Positions 1 to 13,000 of a DNA stretch of 64,000 nt are shown here, one piece after another. Made by a program: the position numbers and the translations under genes. This DNA is from Brachypodius melanocephalos (Eukaryota > Chordata > Aves > Passeriformes > Pycnonotidae): NCBI GenBank assembly GCA_013398615.1, contig VZSR01000245.1, forward strand, positions 1,571,234-1,635,233, read 5' to 3'. The notes beneath the pieces are model-generated. The model made no database searches and was not told the origin of the DNA. It worked only from the letters and a program-made list of their open reading frames with translations. Position 1 is the first letter of the stretch; every line of letters begins with the position of its first letter.

Positions 1-13
1 TCTCTCCCTCCCT

Positions 14-28
14 GGTTGCCTGGCAACC
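14..28. promoter_or_regulatory. RFX X-box-like palindrome (intron 1)
   Basis: The sequence GGTTGCCTGGCAACC is a perfect inverted repeat of GGTTGCC with a single T between the arms. It fits the RFX-family X-box consensus GTNRCC(N0-3)RGYAAC. RFX proteins bind such sites as dimers in promoters of ciliary, neuronal and MHC class II genes. Here it lies in intron 1 of DPYD, flanked by CT-rich sequence, so any role would be as an intronic element. The match is seen directly; binding is inference. Confidence 0.4.
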
Positions 29-2015
29 TCCCTCCTCTTATTAGCATATGATTTCTATTCCTTTTTTTATTTCATCAGTACAGTGTTACACACTCTGCTC
101 CCTGCCCTGTGCTGTTGCCTTTGAGAAGAGCAGGATTTGTGCCTTTATATGAGACTTCGGCAAGTATGTGATTTGGCAAAGAAATCAAACATTTGGGATT
201 AGGAACCTTTGGCCATAAATGCCTTATCAGAAGCACAGAGGGTGGTGTTTGTGTGGGCATGTTTTTCAAAGTCTTTTCATTTTCATTTGCTGTCATTTTT
301 ATACTAAGGGTAGAATTCTTGCAAATCAGCACAGCATAAATCTCTGGCATCTCTACATGTGCAGAGCATCAATTTGTGAAACGTGCAAACAGAGATTGGC
401 TACACAGATCTTGGGGGCATTTTGTCCTCTTGGTCTTTATGCAGTTCCATAATGCAATATGCAATGCCATAATTCAAAATACGAATTTTTTAAAAGTCAT
501 GTATATCCAGGTCAAATTGTGACTGGGGAAGAGAGCAGCTAAAGAAATAAGTGTGAGAATTGAACTTAATTCTCCAGTTTTCTTCTCATAATAATGCCTT
601 TTAGAAATAAGAACATTATGCCTTTCAATTGGCCAGGTGTATTCCTTTATGAAATAGCAGATGCTTCAGACTGGGTCTATAGTTTAAACTTGAAATTGCT
701 TTTTTTCTCTTCATAGATTCTTACAACTATAATAAATACCCCAATATTTTCTTGCTATTGCATATGGCAATGAATGTAAGATTCAAGTAGGAGTAGATAA
801 AAAACAACAGTAACAGCAAAAATTAGAAGACACAGTGAGGTGGAAATGACAAAGCATGTAAGTTTGAGGAGTGTTTATATTAAGATATGCAAAGGAGTTT
901 TTTCTTAGTATTATCAAAATCATAAGTCACAAGTGAAATAATCTACTTTTTCAACATCCTTGTTCTCTTATGCTGTGGTCTGAGTTTGGCAGTTTCACTT
1001 CTTTCCTCTGTCAAAATATTTAGACCTTCCTGTGAAACATCTGGGTTCTTACCTTGGTCAAAGATGCCTCCCTAAGCCAATGTGGAATTTTAAATGGTTT
1101 TAGGTCTCACAGAGACCTCACCATTTGAATTAAGATTAAACCCACCTATAAAAGTATTTTGTTTTTAATAATGCTTCCAGTATTTAAAGATGTCATTTTA
1201 GAAAGCATTCTTAGTTTGATAAATATTAATGTATGTGATGTTGGTATTTAATTTGTAGATTTAAAGTGATAAACACAATGAAGTCCTTGAAATGCCAAAC
1301 CTTTCATCTCTGCTCAAGCCAAGGTTCAATTTTATTTTCAGTATGACATTTGCTGCCTGAAGTGTTACAAGTGACTTGACCTTAAAATTACGTTTATTTT
1401 AGTTCATTGAAATGGTTGGCCTTTCCAGTTCAACTTGACATCAACAGTGCAAATGGGAGAAGGCAGACATGCTTGCCTGTGACTCTATTTGAAAGCAAAT
1501 TAAAAAGGTATCTAGGTGATGAATCTAAATATTTCCATTTAGATGGGATACTAGTCATCAGTTAAAGGCAATCGTGGTGCGTTCTGACATTTTAATTTCA
1601 GGTTCAAAAACAATTATATATGTAATTAAGGAGCAAAGTGTCCAGGCAGCCAACCTACCTGATTTACGTGTCTTGTTGGTGTGTGTGTTTTTTTTTAAAC
1701 AGATACCTGTGCACACCACTTTGAGACTGTGGAAGGTGGAAAAATGGAAAGTTTGATGTTAGTTAATGTGTTCTTCCTAAGGACACTCTCTTTGCAAGTA
1801 TTAGTCACACACTCAATGTCATTAGGTTTATATTTATCATGGAGACTGGACTCTGTGCCGTTTGCAGAGAGGTTGTTGTGGTACCTAGTTTATTTATTAA
1901 TATATTGCTGCATGTTTGCCGTGGTTTTTGTGTGATTTTGTTGACTGCGTTCTGAGAGTCCTTATTTAAATTGGAACGTCTGTGGAATGAGCTATCCTGG
2001 CTGTGTTTTTCTCAG

Positions 2016-2525
2016 TCAACAAAATATTTGGCCAATATGGAGAGGATGAAACAGGCTGCTGTGTAGGAGATGCATGTCTCCTAAGACAGGGATGTTTGTT
2101 GTGCTGTGCACTCCGTGCAGGGCTGTCTGCCCAGCCTTGAGAGAGGTCCTCGTGCTGCCCCATTGCATCTCTGTCAGTCCATTAAGGAATGAGAATATTG
2201 TGCTCTGAAGGGAGCCCTTTGCACTCTTGTGATGAAAGGACAGAAGGCAGGATGAGCTTCTGAGAGAGGAAAAAAGCGCTAATAAGTATGTGGAGGGATC
2301 TACAGGGAAGAAGAAAAAAATATGCACTGAAAGCAAGCTATTGCTGAGTTTAATAATGACAGCATTTTCCTGTCCAGCCGTTGCACTGTTAGCATCTATA
2401 CTAGCATCTTGCTCATTATAAAATGCTTGGATTTTCACTGATTGTGAAGGGCGTTCTATGAAACCCAACTCTATTCTGCTCTTAACAATGAGCTGACTAC
2501 CCTTACATCCAGGCATGTCTAGCAT
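2016..2525 (-). other. Longest repeat-free antisense ORF (169 codons)
   Basis: An ATG-started frame of 169 codons in AT-rich intron 1. It contains a hydrophobic segment (HIFFFFPVDPSTYLLALFSS) and many Ser and Leu residues. No motif or family is recognised. A rough estimate from base composition gives about 0.1-0.2 such frames expected by chance in the window, so it is notable but not proof of coding. It might be a decayed retrocopy or chance. Confidence 0.2.
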
Positions 2526-4559
2526 CCATGTAAAATTCCAGAATTCATTTGTGAAGGTAGGTAGAAGTGTTAGAATAAGTTATTAAAAAACGTAGACCCA
2601 TAATGGGAGTAAAGAAGATTGGGAGTATAAAGAGAGGTTTTACACCTGGAAGTTATTATAGTTATTTAGATTGAGCGAGAATAATAACCAATTGTTTTCT
2701 AAGATGTATGACACATTTATGAAAAACCTTGAAGGATAAATGGATCTTTTTAGTATGCTACTTCCACAAAGGACTCTATGAATAAAATCATAGTGAGAGA
2801 ACTCTCAGTGGATGCTGAATACTGCTAATTGATGAAATTATTACTTATTACACTGCAACCGAACTCTGCTTAGAAACACTATTTTCAGTATGATTTTTTG
2901 AAAATGACAGCTGAAATGTAAGAGGCTTTGTATTGAAAGTGAATAGTGATAATTTCTTGATATCTTTGAAATGAAGGATATTTCAATGACAGTTAAAACT
3001 GAAAAAAGTGGTTTTTCTTAAGTGTATAGATCATGGACTATGACTATGAAAATAAAATGAACTTTTCTGAAATCAATAAAGTAGACTTAATGTGGATTTA
3101 TGAGGCATTTTAAAAATAACTTCAAGTATTCTATTTATAATAAAGCAGTCAATTATTTGTGTCAGCACTTTCATATTATGTCACATTTTAAGGTTAAAAA
3201 TTAGGTTTGTGAGATAGAGTGTAGCCATCATATTAAGGAAAACTCTTAATTCTAAATTAAATCAGTATTGAAGAACACTGCTGATTTACTGCTCAGGGCA
3301 AAAATGGGAATGACTACCAGATTTTCCTTGGTTTTCTATTGATGAAATTGGAGCCTGCTGTCCTTGGTGTGTCTAGTTAGGTCTGTATACTAACTCTCAT
3401 GGATTGTTATCAGTAATTGGTGTGAGCATCTGTGCTCAAAAGATCCCGTGTAGTGTAGCATTTTGGAATATAATTACAGGTGAATACGGGATCTAATTTT
3501 AGCCTTAAAAAATCTGTTCATCAGTGCTAAGATGAACCTCTCTGTTAATTACAACAGACTTAAGAATCAGAGGGACAAAGTAGCCCTGTGCAAATTCATG
3601 CACACAGTTGTGTGTGGATGCGTGTGTATGCCACAGGAACATAAGATAGGAGATTATAAGTGGTTCCCAGACTTATTCTGCTTCCATTTTAAAGTTATGT
3701 TTCTTATTGCCCTTTGTTCGCTTCCTATTGAAAATGCAAAATTTGAAAGATTTTAGTAAGCACGAACATAGCTTTTCAAAACAGATGGAAGAGAGAAAGT
3801 GACAAAAGAGTTGGGAGAAAAAAAAAAGCAAAGAAGATAACCACAACAGAAGCTGTTCTAGAATGTTGGTGATGAAATGCAGAAATAAAATGAATACAGA
3901 ACCGAAAAAATGAAAATATTATCTCTTAAAGTATCTGTAGTCTGAGGACAGGATCAGTAGTCAGCAGTAACCAGTACTATGCTGAAGGGCCAGTAGTCTT
4001 TTGTTAGGATAGGGTATGCTGAGAATGAGTTTCTGGAAGACTGTAGAATAAGAACTTAAGGAAAGCAGAATAGCTTGCATGCTGCTAGATCATGGCACCA
4101 GGTGAGGAGATAAGATGAATTGATTTAGGAACCCCAGGAAGTATTTAGCACAAAAGCAAAGTTAGGTAATTTTTAACTTGCAGTAAATGTTCTTTATGCA
4201 CTTAATCAATGAGTCCTCAGTGAAAAATATGTAAGTCTTGAGAGTTGTACTAAAACTCATAGTGCTGGAGCAGCATTCTTGTCATGTTTGTTCTCTGGTT
4301 TGCTTTTATAGTCTTAGTTGAACAGCAAATCAGTTCCACTTCTCACCCAGGTTTGCCTTCCTGTGCAGGGCAAGGCAGGAACATGGGGATGGAGGTCTCC
4401 GTGATCCAGGAGTGACTGCAGTAATGATTAGACTATTTTCCAAAAGTGTCTGTTCTTGTAATTTTTTGCGACTCTTCCCCAATTTTTCCCTTTTTCAAAT
4501 GGAAGCAGGGAACTCATGTATTTGAGTAGAGGTAAATGTTTAAACTTAGGTAGAGTTTC

Positions 4560-5310
4560 AGGCTGAGGACCATCATCCTAGAGACTGCTGGTTGATGTGA
4601 GTCCAGGAGGGTGAGAGAGAAGCTCTGTTGTGGTTGTGTAGCTCCTGCCTCTTTGGTGTTTTGTCACACTTGGTGAAGGTGTCCTGCTTGGCGTACTGGC
4701 AGCTGGGAATCCCCTGCTCAGGTGCTGTAAGGAGAAGCTTAATTCCAGTCCTGGACGTCTCGTTGCTCCCCTGCATGTGCTCCTCTTGGTGGTGAGGTTC
4801 CCCCACCATGCTGGGGAGTACAGAATCCCATGGATTATTACACACTGTGGGCCAGCTGGGAATGCCCACAGGCCTCCCTTGCAGGGGGCCAGGTTGGCAC
4901 CGTCCCTTGCAACACTGAGGTGTGTTGCATCATTTACAGTGCTTGGGTGTGGGGTCAGGGGACCCCTTTGGGGGGTCTTTTGATGGGCCACGTCACCCAC
5001 TCTGCTGTGGATAAGCTGCCCCCGGGTGAAGGGCTCTCTGCACATCAGAGGATGGGTGGTCACTGTCTCTGACCAGAGGCTTTCCTACACACACCCAAAG
5101 CCTTTCTCTGCCCACCCTTTGGTGGGTCTGTTCAAGCCTGGCAGCTGACAGCCCTGGGGCTTCTCCACCCTGAAAGTATTAGGCTTGTACTTTGTGAATG
5201 TCCCCATCCCTGTGTTGTTACTTTATCTTCATCAGGGAACGGTCCAGCGTCTCTCAGAGCCCCATTGAGAGTGTGGTGGTCTTCTCTGCTCTTCTCTGCA
5301 GCTTTTGTAA
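4560..5310. other. GC-rich block of unknown origin
   Basis: About 750 bases are clearly richer in G and C than the surrounding intron and directly precede a CR1 fragment. Both strands are open over long parts; the longest frame is antisense, 161 codons at 4578-5063. That frame is rich in Ser, Thr, Pro and His and shows no domain I recognise. The long frames may simply reflect scarce AT-rich stop codons. The block could be the body of an old repeat, such as an unrecognised LTR, or a decayed retrocopy. I cannot assign it. Confidence 0.35.
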
Positions 5311-5374
5311 CACAGTTCTGCTATAATAGGAAAAAGTCTTTCATGAAAATGTTCAAGTCATAAGCTATAATATT

Positions 5375-5563
5375 TCTGTGGTAGGCACTAGAACAGGTTG
5401 CCCAGAGAAGCTGTGGGTGCCTCAGCTCTGGCAGTGTTTGAGGCCAGGTTGGATGGGTTTGATCAATCTGGTGTAGTGGAAGGTGTCCCTGCCCATGACA
5501 GGGGCGTTGGAACTGGGTGAGCATCAGAGTCCCTTCGAGCCCAGACCATTCTATGATTCCGTG
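5375..5563 (+). mobile_element. CR1 LINE fragment, 3' end
   Basis: This is a 5'-truncated CR1 copy in sense orientation. The text runs through the well-known avian CR1 3' end: ggttgcccagagaagctgtg, then ggccaggttggatggg, then gtggaaggtgtccctgccca, and ends with cattctatgatt. CR1 is the dominant LINE of birds. It has no poly(A) tail and ends in short repeats of an ATTCTATGAT type, which matches the end seen here. The copy has several differences from the usual sequence, so it is not recent. It gives the strongest single clue that the window is avian. Confidence 0.92.
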
Positions 5564-8093
5564 AGGTAAAGACTAAATCTACATTTCTGAAGCTGTCAGG
5601 CACAGAAGTGCAGGAAAATGGTGCTTACAGAAGAGTAATGTGGGTACCTTTCCTTTATGTACTTTCTAAGGCATGTTACTTCTGTTACAGCTTTTTCTGT
5701 TACTCTGCAATATGTGCTTCTGCTCATAACAAACAGCAAACAAAGGGATGCTGCTCTGAGACAAATGGTTTTTAACACTTCCATCCTAACTGAACGATAG
5801 CTTTGTGGTCTTGTATCTTCTGATCTAGGAAAGAGTACTTGGACCTGCCAGCGAGATGGGAATTTTATTTTTTCAAAAGTCCAATACTTTGATTTTCGTG
5901 CAGCTTGAAATCCACAGCTTTAGAATCATGACAGTATGTTTATAGGAGAAATACGTCACTGTATTGTAATACCGTAATACTGTAATTTTAGAAAACCTTA
6001 CGAATGATAAAAATAGTTCTTTCCTGTTCAAAGGTCTCACGGCAGAGATGTAATTTTGCTTAATAAGTAAAAAAATTTGAAAATAATGCCCCTACATAAA
6101 ACACTCTTCAATAAGTATTTTACAGAAAGTTTTTTCTATATGCATGGGACAAAGTATCCCAGAATCCAAATGTTTGCTGGCATGTTTCTAGGCTGGGCAG
6201 CCTTATCTCATTATTTTATTTTAAGAGTATCACCTCTGCCTCTGCCCCACACATTCATCAGTATTTAATGTCAATAAGATTTGAAAATCAAAATTGTAGG
6301 AATTAAGCATTCCAAGCAATTTTCTATATTTCCTATTACTGATATTTATTCCACTGTCATCCTATAACATATGGCACCCGTCTTTACTTAGAGTGTCACT
6401 TTTCCTTGCTTTAAGGTGACAACATCACTGTGTGCTTCTGCAAAAAAAGACAATGACATTTTAAAACAAAACGAAGAAACTGGCAACAGTTTCCTCTTGC
6501 CTTACTTGCATGGGCTGTCAAATTTTGTTGCTTAAAAGTTAAGTGTGGGTTTGGGTTTGTTTTTTTTTTCTGTTATCAGACATTTAATAATGTTTTGTAA
6601 TATGACTTCACATATACTTACTGTTTATAGGATACAATTAACAAACTCTTCACATTTCCATTTTATTTTTACATGCTATTTTTTTTTCCTTTTTGATTAG
6701 GCTTCTCTGGTGTATACACAAACTTAGTAGAAAATCTGTAGTCCCATTGTCAGTTTTGCCTTTTACCATTGTATTAAATGGTTGCTACTGAAATTTTTGT
6801 AGAAGTTTGCACAGTAGTTGCAAAAAGGTGGGTTTACTTGTTACTTCTTCATGTTGCAACAGATTTAGAAAGTCAGTACTGATAGATAGTTGGCATGTTC
6901 TTGGAACAAGTACAAATGTTCACATTTGTTTCAAGCACTGAATGTACTAGATCTTTTGGATGTATATTGTTACTCTCATCCTTGCATTTCAAGTTCATTT
7001 ATTGGACTTTGAAAATCACCTTTTAACAAAGTTTTCAGAACATTGCTTTGCTCAGCTAAAATTACTTCTGCTGATTTTGCCAATGATTAAACTTAAGCAG
7101 CATTAACTTTGCTAATTTCTCTCCTCTGATCAGAAGTTAGTAGAGCATTCCCTTGTCATTAACAGACGTGTCTCTAATGCAAGGTTGGGTTTTGCTTAAG
7201 CAAACACTCACAATTGAGGGTCCAAGTCAGAGATTCATTTATGGGGATAAAATGACCTTTTTTTGGTTCTGACAAAGTTTATTTTCAAAGGTAACTGAGC
7301 TTGCTTTGTCTTGTGATCTGTTTGTCTTGCAGAAAAATAGAAGTGAGATGTAAATGTATGTGTATGATAACGATCATTTTTGCTGTGATCCTTTCAATAA
7401 ATGACTCTCTGTGTGAGTGAGCAGTTATCAAATAACATTTGTATTCCTCATGTAACAGAGCAATTTAATGTGTAAGCATTTGAGACATAGATCAATTTTG
7501 TACTGAGGAAACCAAAAAGTTCTGCAAACTTAATAGTTTTCTGAACCTTTAAGTTTTGATTTGTAAAGGAGGAAGATGTTTTTGTTAGGAAGATGAAAAA
7601 AGGTGACTTTGAGTGTAGTGGGTATGGCAGACTGGAGACTATGCATGTGCTTACTTCTAAAGTAACAGCAGTCATGAAGCTAAGAATCAAGGCTGTGACG
7701 TGAGTTGCATTGTTTTTTTTTGCACTTCACCAATTAGTTGGATGATTAAAGACCGTCCAGTTAGGGAGAGAAATTACTAAAATACGAACTGTATGTGTAC
7801 AAGGATTACTGTACAAAATTTTAAAACCTTCTGCTTTTAAAAGCTGTTAATTAAGTATGTTTTATTCAGCCAAATGAATACATATAGTGAATTCAACACT
7901 GAATAAATTGACCAGAGCTGTGCTCAGCTATGTCTTCTCTGAATTTTCTGTGTAAAGGCTAGTATTTTTGTATGTGGTCTATTGTTTATAGTGCAAAAAC
8001 ATGATCTAATCACAGAGCAGGGTGTCCCTGGTGGAGCTTGAGAACTGATCCTGTGTTGTGGTGAAGTTTGAGCCTGCTTTAGGCTGTATGATT

Positions 8094-8104
8094 TTATATA
8101 TATA

Positions 8105-8143
<39 letters not shown>

Positions 8144-8172
8144 ATATATGTGTGTGTATATATATATATATG
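8094..8172. repeat. TA/TG compound microsatellite
   Basis: About 80 bases of alternating purine and pyrimidine: blocks of (TA)n interrupted by short (TG)n blocks. Each half reads TG-rich, then a long TA run. The tract should be length-variable and can adopt cruciform or Z-form DNA. The open frames across it, made of Tyr, Ile, His and Val, are artefacts of the repeat. Confidence 0.95.
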
Positions 8173-9186
8173 CTTGTGTAAAATGCATGAATAATTCACT
8201 GATATTGGTACTACTAAGATATTTTGGTAAAGCCCAGAGGGTGAGTATTTGCTTTGGTTTTCCCTGTGGGGGTCAAGGTGCTTCTGCAGAGATTAGTTGT
8301 GTCAAGGAGGTAGCGTGTGGTGTTTCCAGGGGCATAATTTACCACCCAGAGCCTTTCTCATAGAGGAGAGTGGTTGGTTTCTATGAGAAACAAGTAACAC
8401 TTTTTGGGTTTCATTTTAATAAACCTTTTAGAATTTACAGTAATACCTAGCATAAATGCATTGCTGAGTTAGAGAAATCAAGCTCTAAATCTGACAGTTA
8501 AGGTAACAGCACGATTATGTAAACTGTGCTTAGGGTTGTATAATTTTGCTACTTTGCTACTGTGTGATGCATTAACTTTGTTTATGTAACAGAAAGTGCC
8601 AGAAGTTTAACACACGTTTGTTAACATAGACATATTCATGACTAAGACTTTCCCGACTTTTGTGGGAGTGATTTAGAAAACTGCTCATTTTGTTAAGAGG
8701 TAGTATTTACACATTGCAGGAAAATCTGAGGACCAGGAAATTCTGTAGTGGTAAAATTGAAAATCCCGCTATCTAAGTATTTAGTAATGGATCTAGGACT
8801 ACACCCCTAGGATACTGGTATGCTATGAGGATACCACAGGGTAAATTGTCTTTCTCTAAATATTAGAGGCTATGCAAGGAGTGCAAGAAACCAGAAAGGT
8901 GTTTGTTCTGCTACCAGCAATTTGTCTTATGGGGAAATCTAAAGCTATGTGGAAATGTAAAGATGAAGATGTAGCACTTAAATGCTGTGTTAAAGGCATA
9001 TGGCAGTGCACAGGTAGCATATGCTTGTCATAGGTCATCCATTGGCCTGAGTTCTTGCTCTGTTTTGAAACAGTGAGCTTGTGTGGCTCAAATAAGAAAT
9101 TTTTCATGTGATTAAAAGTTGAGCGTTTTTCCAGCGGGGTTTGAGTTCCCTGTGCCCATATGGACAGCGGGATTCAGGGTCAGGCT

Positions 9187-9384
9187 TCAGTCCCTTGAGC
9201 AGATTGGCTTCTCCATCCCTGTCTGCTGCTGCTGCTGCTCTTCTGGCACTGGTTCATAGGCTGGTTGTCTCTTCAAAGTAGTGGAGCCCCATCTTCCAGC
9301 TCCCTGGACCTTGGGGATGGGTTTGTAGCTATCACAGTAGTATAAAGGGCCAGTTCTCAGGCATGGACAGGGAGCCACCTGCAA
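9187..9384 (-). other. Exon-like antisense frame with a Gln run
   Basis: On the minus strand attttgcag precedes an open frame reading VAPCPCLRTGPLYYCDSYKP, then IPKVQGAGRWGSTTLKRQ, a YEPVPEE segment, five Gln, and a stop after CSRD. There is no ATG start; if real it would be a terminal exon entered at about 9378. The peptide is protein-like, but I cannot name a homologue. It could equally be an old retrocopy or chance in a locally GC-richer patch. Confidence 0.2.
9223..9237. repeat. (CTG)5 trinucleotide run
   Basis: Five perfect CTG units on the plus strand, CAG on the minus strand. It sits inside an antisense open frame (9187-9384) where it would encode a short glutamine run. It is too short to be a strong microsatellite, but it is a natural length-polymorphism candidate. 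Confidence 0.8.
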
Positions 9385-10034
9385 AATTTGTTGTTACTGA
9401 GAGAGATGAGAGGGTTACACCTTGTCACGCTGTGATATATTGAAATAAAATATGTTCACAGACGGCTTGTGAGTTTGCTCACTTGTGCATGTCTCAGTAA
9501 CAGAAAACATGCCTGGTAATTTACAAAAATAATTTCTTGGGTGTTTCCCTTGGATTTTTTTAAGGCTGACCATAGTCTTCCCCTGACATTTGTGCTCATT
9601 TCACATTTCATCAAGCTTTCTCTGGCCTTTGTTGCTTCACAATTAAACCAGGCCTGAACTACTGTGAAAGCATGATCTTTTCACCTTTTTGAAATTTTTG
9701 CATGAATTCATGAATTCCTAAGGTACATTATCAGCCAGGTTACATAAATTGTTAGTAAAGGTTCTCATCAGTTCTGATATTCAGTAGGGAAATACACATT
9801 TGACACAAGTACAGATTTGTGGGATATTCTGTCACAAATAAGCATATGGGAGAGATTTACAGCATTGTCCTGTATTCTTTCAGTAATAGAAAACAACACA
9901 GAGCTAGCTTTGGGAAGACACGATACCACAGATTGTAACTTTTTGAAATCTAGTGTTTATCTTCTAGTGTAACAAACTCTCCTATGCCTAGAGCTCACCC
10001 TTTCTGATTTAGCAATGAAACTCTCATGTAAAAT

Positions 10035-10061
10035 GGGGACTTTCCATGGTGTGGAAAGTCC
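10035..10061. promoter_or_regulatory. kappaB-like hairpin, intron 1
   Basis: GGGGACTTTCC at 10035-10045 is identical to the classical NF-kappaB decamer with an extra G. It starts a perfect inverted repeat: arm GGACTTTCCA (10037-10046), 5-base loop, arm TGGAAAGTCC (10052-10061). The second arm therefore carries a near-kappaB site on the other strand. Two inverted kappaB-type half-elements in 27 bases are unusual in AT-rich intron. Binding and enhancer activity are inference. Confidence 0.35.
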
Positions 10062-13000
10062 TGCATCTGACTGTCAGTGCTTCATGCAGCTTTCCAAGAA
10101 GTAGAGTAGATGTGAGAAGTAAAATGTGAATTAGGCAATTCAAATTAGATATTAATAGGTGTTCATGCCTTGGTCATCTTCTTCTACACTGATGTGATTT
10201 TTCAACAAAGTTCCTTATTATGGGTCATCTAATCTCATGAAAACAAATACGTTTGAGTTCTTTAGCTTTGACTGAATAGCAATTATACAATTAGTTTCAT
10301 GTTCAGATATACTAGAAAATATTAGTGGAAAAAGCCCAGGTATTTGTTTCTGTCAGTGAATTAACACTTGCATAGCTTTGAAATTAATTGTTTAGTATGC
10401 TCATTATTCTTAGAAAAAATAAATATGTTCTCATTATGTTCACTTGGTGAACATATGTATCTTGCAATACATTTAATGTTACTTGCTGTGAGGGAGATTA
10501 CAACTCTTTTTAAGGAAATTGGGTAGATTAATGGAATGGGGTGGGTTAAATTGCTCTCCACATGCATTCCCTAGCATGCCTGGCCTACTCCCGAATTTTA
10601 ATTGATTTATATAAAAGTGTTCGGCTGAGGCGGCTCTGTGAAGGAACTGGATTAAATCAGGATATAGCCTGTGTATTGCAGGGGCTGGGCTAGGGAAATG
10701 AGCTGTGTGCTAAAACAAGGAGACTGACACCTGGCAGGGACCTTGTTTTATGCCCAGTCACAGCCTGCATGTGAACTGTGGCATTTTCCACGGCTTCACT
10801 GTGACAGTGTAGGTGTTGATCTGTGGTGAACTAAAGGAAGTGTTTTGGGGATGTTCATAGGAAACTTTCCCAACAAGCTGCAGGAAGTCCACAGAAGCCT
10901 TGAAATGAGCAAGTATTTACTTTGCCTTTTAAAGAATTTTACACACATTTAGTATCCCAACCTGTGACACAGCCTGGAGATAGATTTTCTGATCCTTATT
11001 CTGGCTTTGAATGAGCAGTAACAAATATGAGGATTACTAAGCACTAAATACTCCTGGTACAGCTCATTGGTTTCAGTAGGCAGCTCTCCAGAAGAAGAGT
11101 GATATTTATGTATTGAATTTTTTCAAATGTGTTGTTTTGAATGAGAGGGAAAGTCCACATAACCAGGACACTTTGCTAAGGTTGTTACTTTTGGGGAGAA
11201 AAAAGAAAAGCCAAAGACTTCACACCATAATGCTGTAAAGGAAAGCTCTCAAAATTTGAATTAATGTCACATAATTTACAAAGATGCTGCTAGACTTGCA
11301 GGACTTTTTGATGACTGTCTTAAAGTTACTGCAGTCCCACCTGTGTGCTCTAAGTCATACTTTTTTTCTTAACATCCCCTCTCTGCCTGCCCCCCAGTCC
11401 CCAATGGCTTTGGAGCATTCCCAATGAGCATAGTGCTTCCATAACTTTATACTTTATTTTGCTGAATATGCACTTAATTAACAATCACATTTCATTGAAA
11501 TAGCTGCTTCTGATTTCAGGAAAAGAGTGCCTTTATGAGATGAGAATAAAAAGTGTGTGATACTTTTAATGAAATTAAAAGCAAAATTAAATGTCTTTAG
11601 AAATTTATGTTGCATCACTGCAGAGCATGTGCCAAACCTATCTCGATTTACCTGAAAGTGCTGTACCAGAGACAGGACTCCCAACTGGAGAGTGTATCCA
11701 ATCCTGGATGGCTGCTTTGAAATCACTTGCTTGGAGTAATATTAATTCAAATTCCTAATAAATGACTCACTGTGATATAACATGCTGTTTTAAAACTTTT
11801 ACAGCCTTTTCATTAATAGATAATAGTGAAAATTAGAGCTAGTATTTTTTTTGTGTAGACTTCTTAATCATGCCATTTAAAATAGAAGCTAAGGAATAAG
11901 CATCTAATGAATAGCTTATGGTAAATTTAATCTCAGAAGCTATGTTGCTCTTGACACAGATCAACATAACCATCTATCACTAAATTCTCAAAATCTAAAA
12001 ACTGTAGCTATGACTTATACATGCTAGTCATTCTCAATGTTCATTACATAGGAGTAGTTTATTGCATTTTAGAATTCTTGGAACCTAAATCAATATCTAT
12101 TAGACATAACAAATATGTTCCTTTCTAGAAGAGGATGTATTCTGAAATTGAACCATTCTATATTTTGTAGCTTATAATAATTGTTGTTTTTAAAAAGACC
12201 TGAAAGAAGTCATTGTCATGGGTAATTATTAAAGGAATTCCTTAAGGTAATTATATTTGAGGGAGTCATCTGCAAAGTATATTTGAGTTCCGCTTCACAG
12301 AGATGGGCTCCTTGGCTTTTTTCCCAAAGTGAAGTCTTCAAATTAATCTATGGAAGTAGAGAAGGGAAGTATAATACTTTGGTGGTGCCCGTAATCATCA
12401 GCACTGTGCAGAGCTGCAGGTTTAACTGGACTGTGCATGTTGTGCTTCTGTGCCACGAGTCACAAAGTCAGCGTGGGTTCAATTCACTCCGTGTCCTTAC
12501 TCATAGCCCCATCTCTTTCTTCATCAGCAGAGTACCACAATGGATTTCTGCTGAAATAAAGTATCTTTATATTCTGATTTGCAGCCATTAATGATAATGG
12601 ATTTATATCTACTACTAATGAAATAAATGGAGCTAGTTATATGAAACTGTAAGGGTATAATTCATAAGTCCTGCATTGCTGTACAAATAGCATCTTAATG
12701 TGAAATTAGAAGTTTACAGTACTTTGAAAAGGGATGCATTATGCACCCACATCCCCTGTTGGGGAACTTGAGTCTTGCCCTTTCAACATCTGGAGATATC
12801 AAACAACAGCTCATCTGGCAAGAATGAGAATTTATGTAGCGGAAGGAGCATGGGACTCAGACAAGCAAGATTGCAGGTGCCCAAATAATTATCCTCACCG
12901 ATGAACTCTTCCCCTGCTCGGGTGACCAGTGTGTTTGAGAGATTTGAGGTCTCAGGTTTCCTTTCCTGCATATCCAAGTGGTATATTTTTGTTTAGTTGT

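Noticed and set aside
7924..8363. Tyr/Ile/His-rich frames on both strands
   Set aside because: They are produced by the TA/TG microsatellite.
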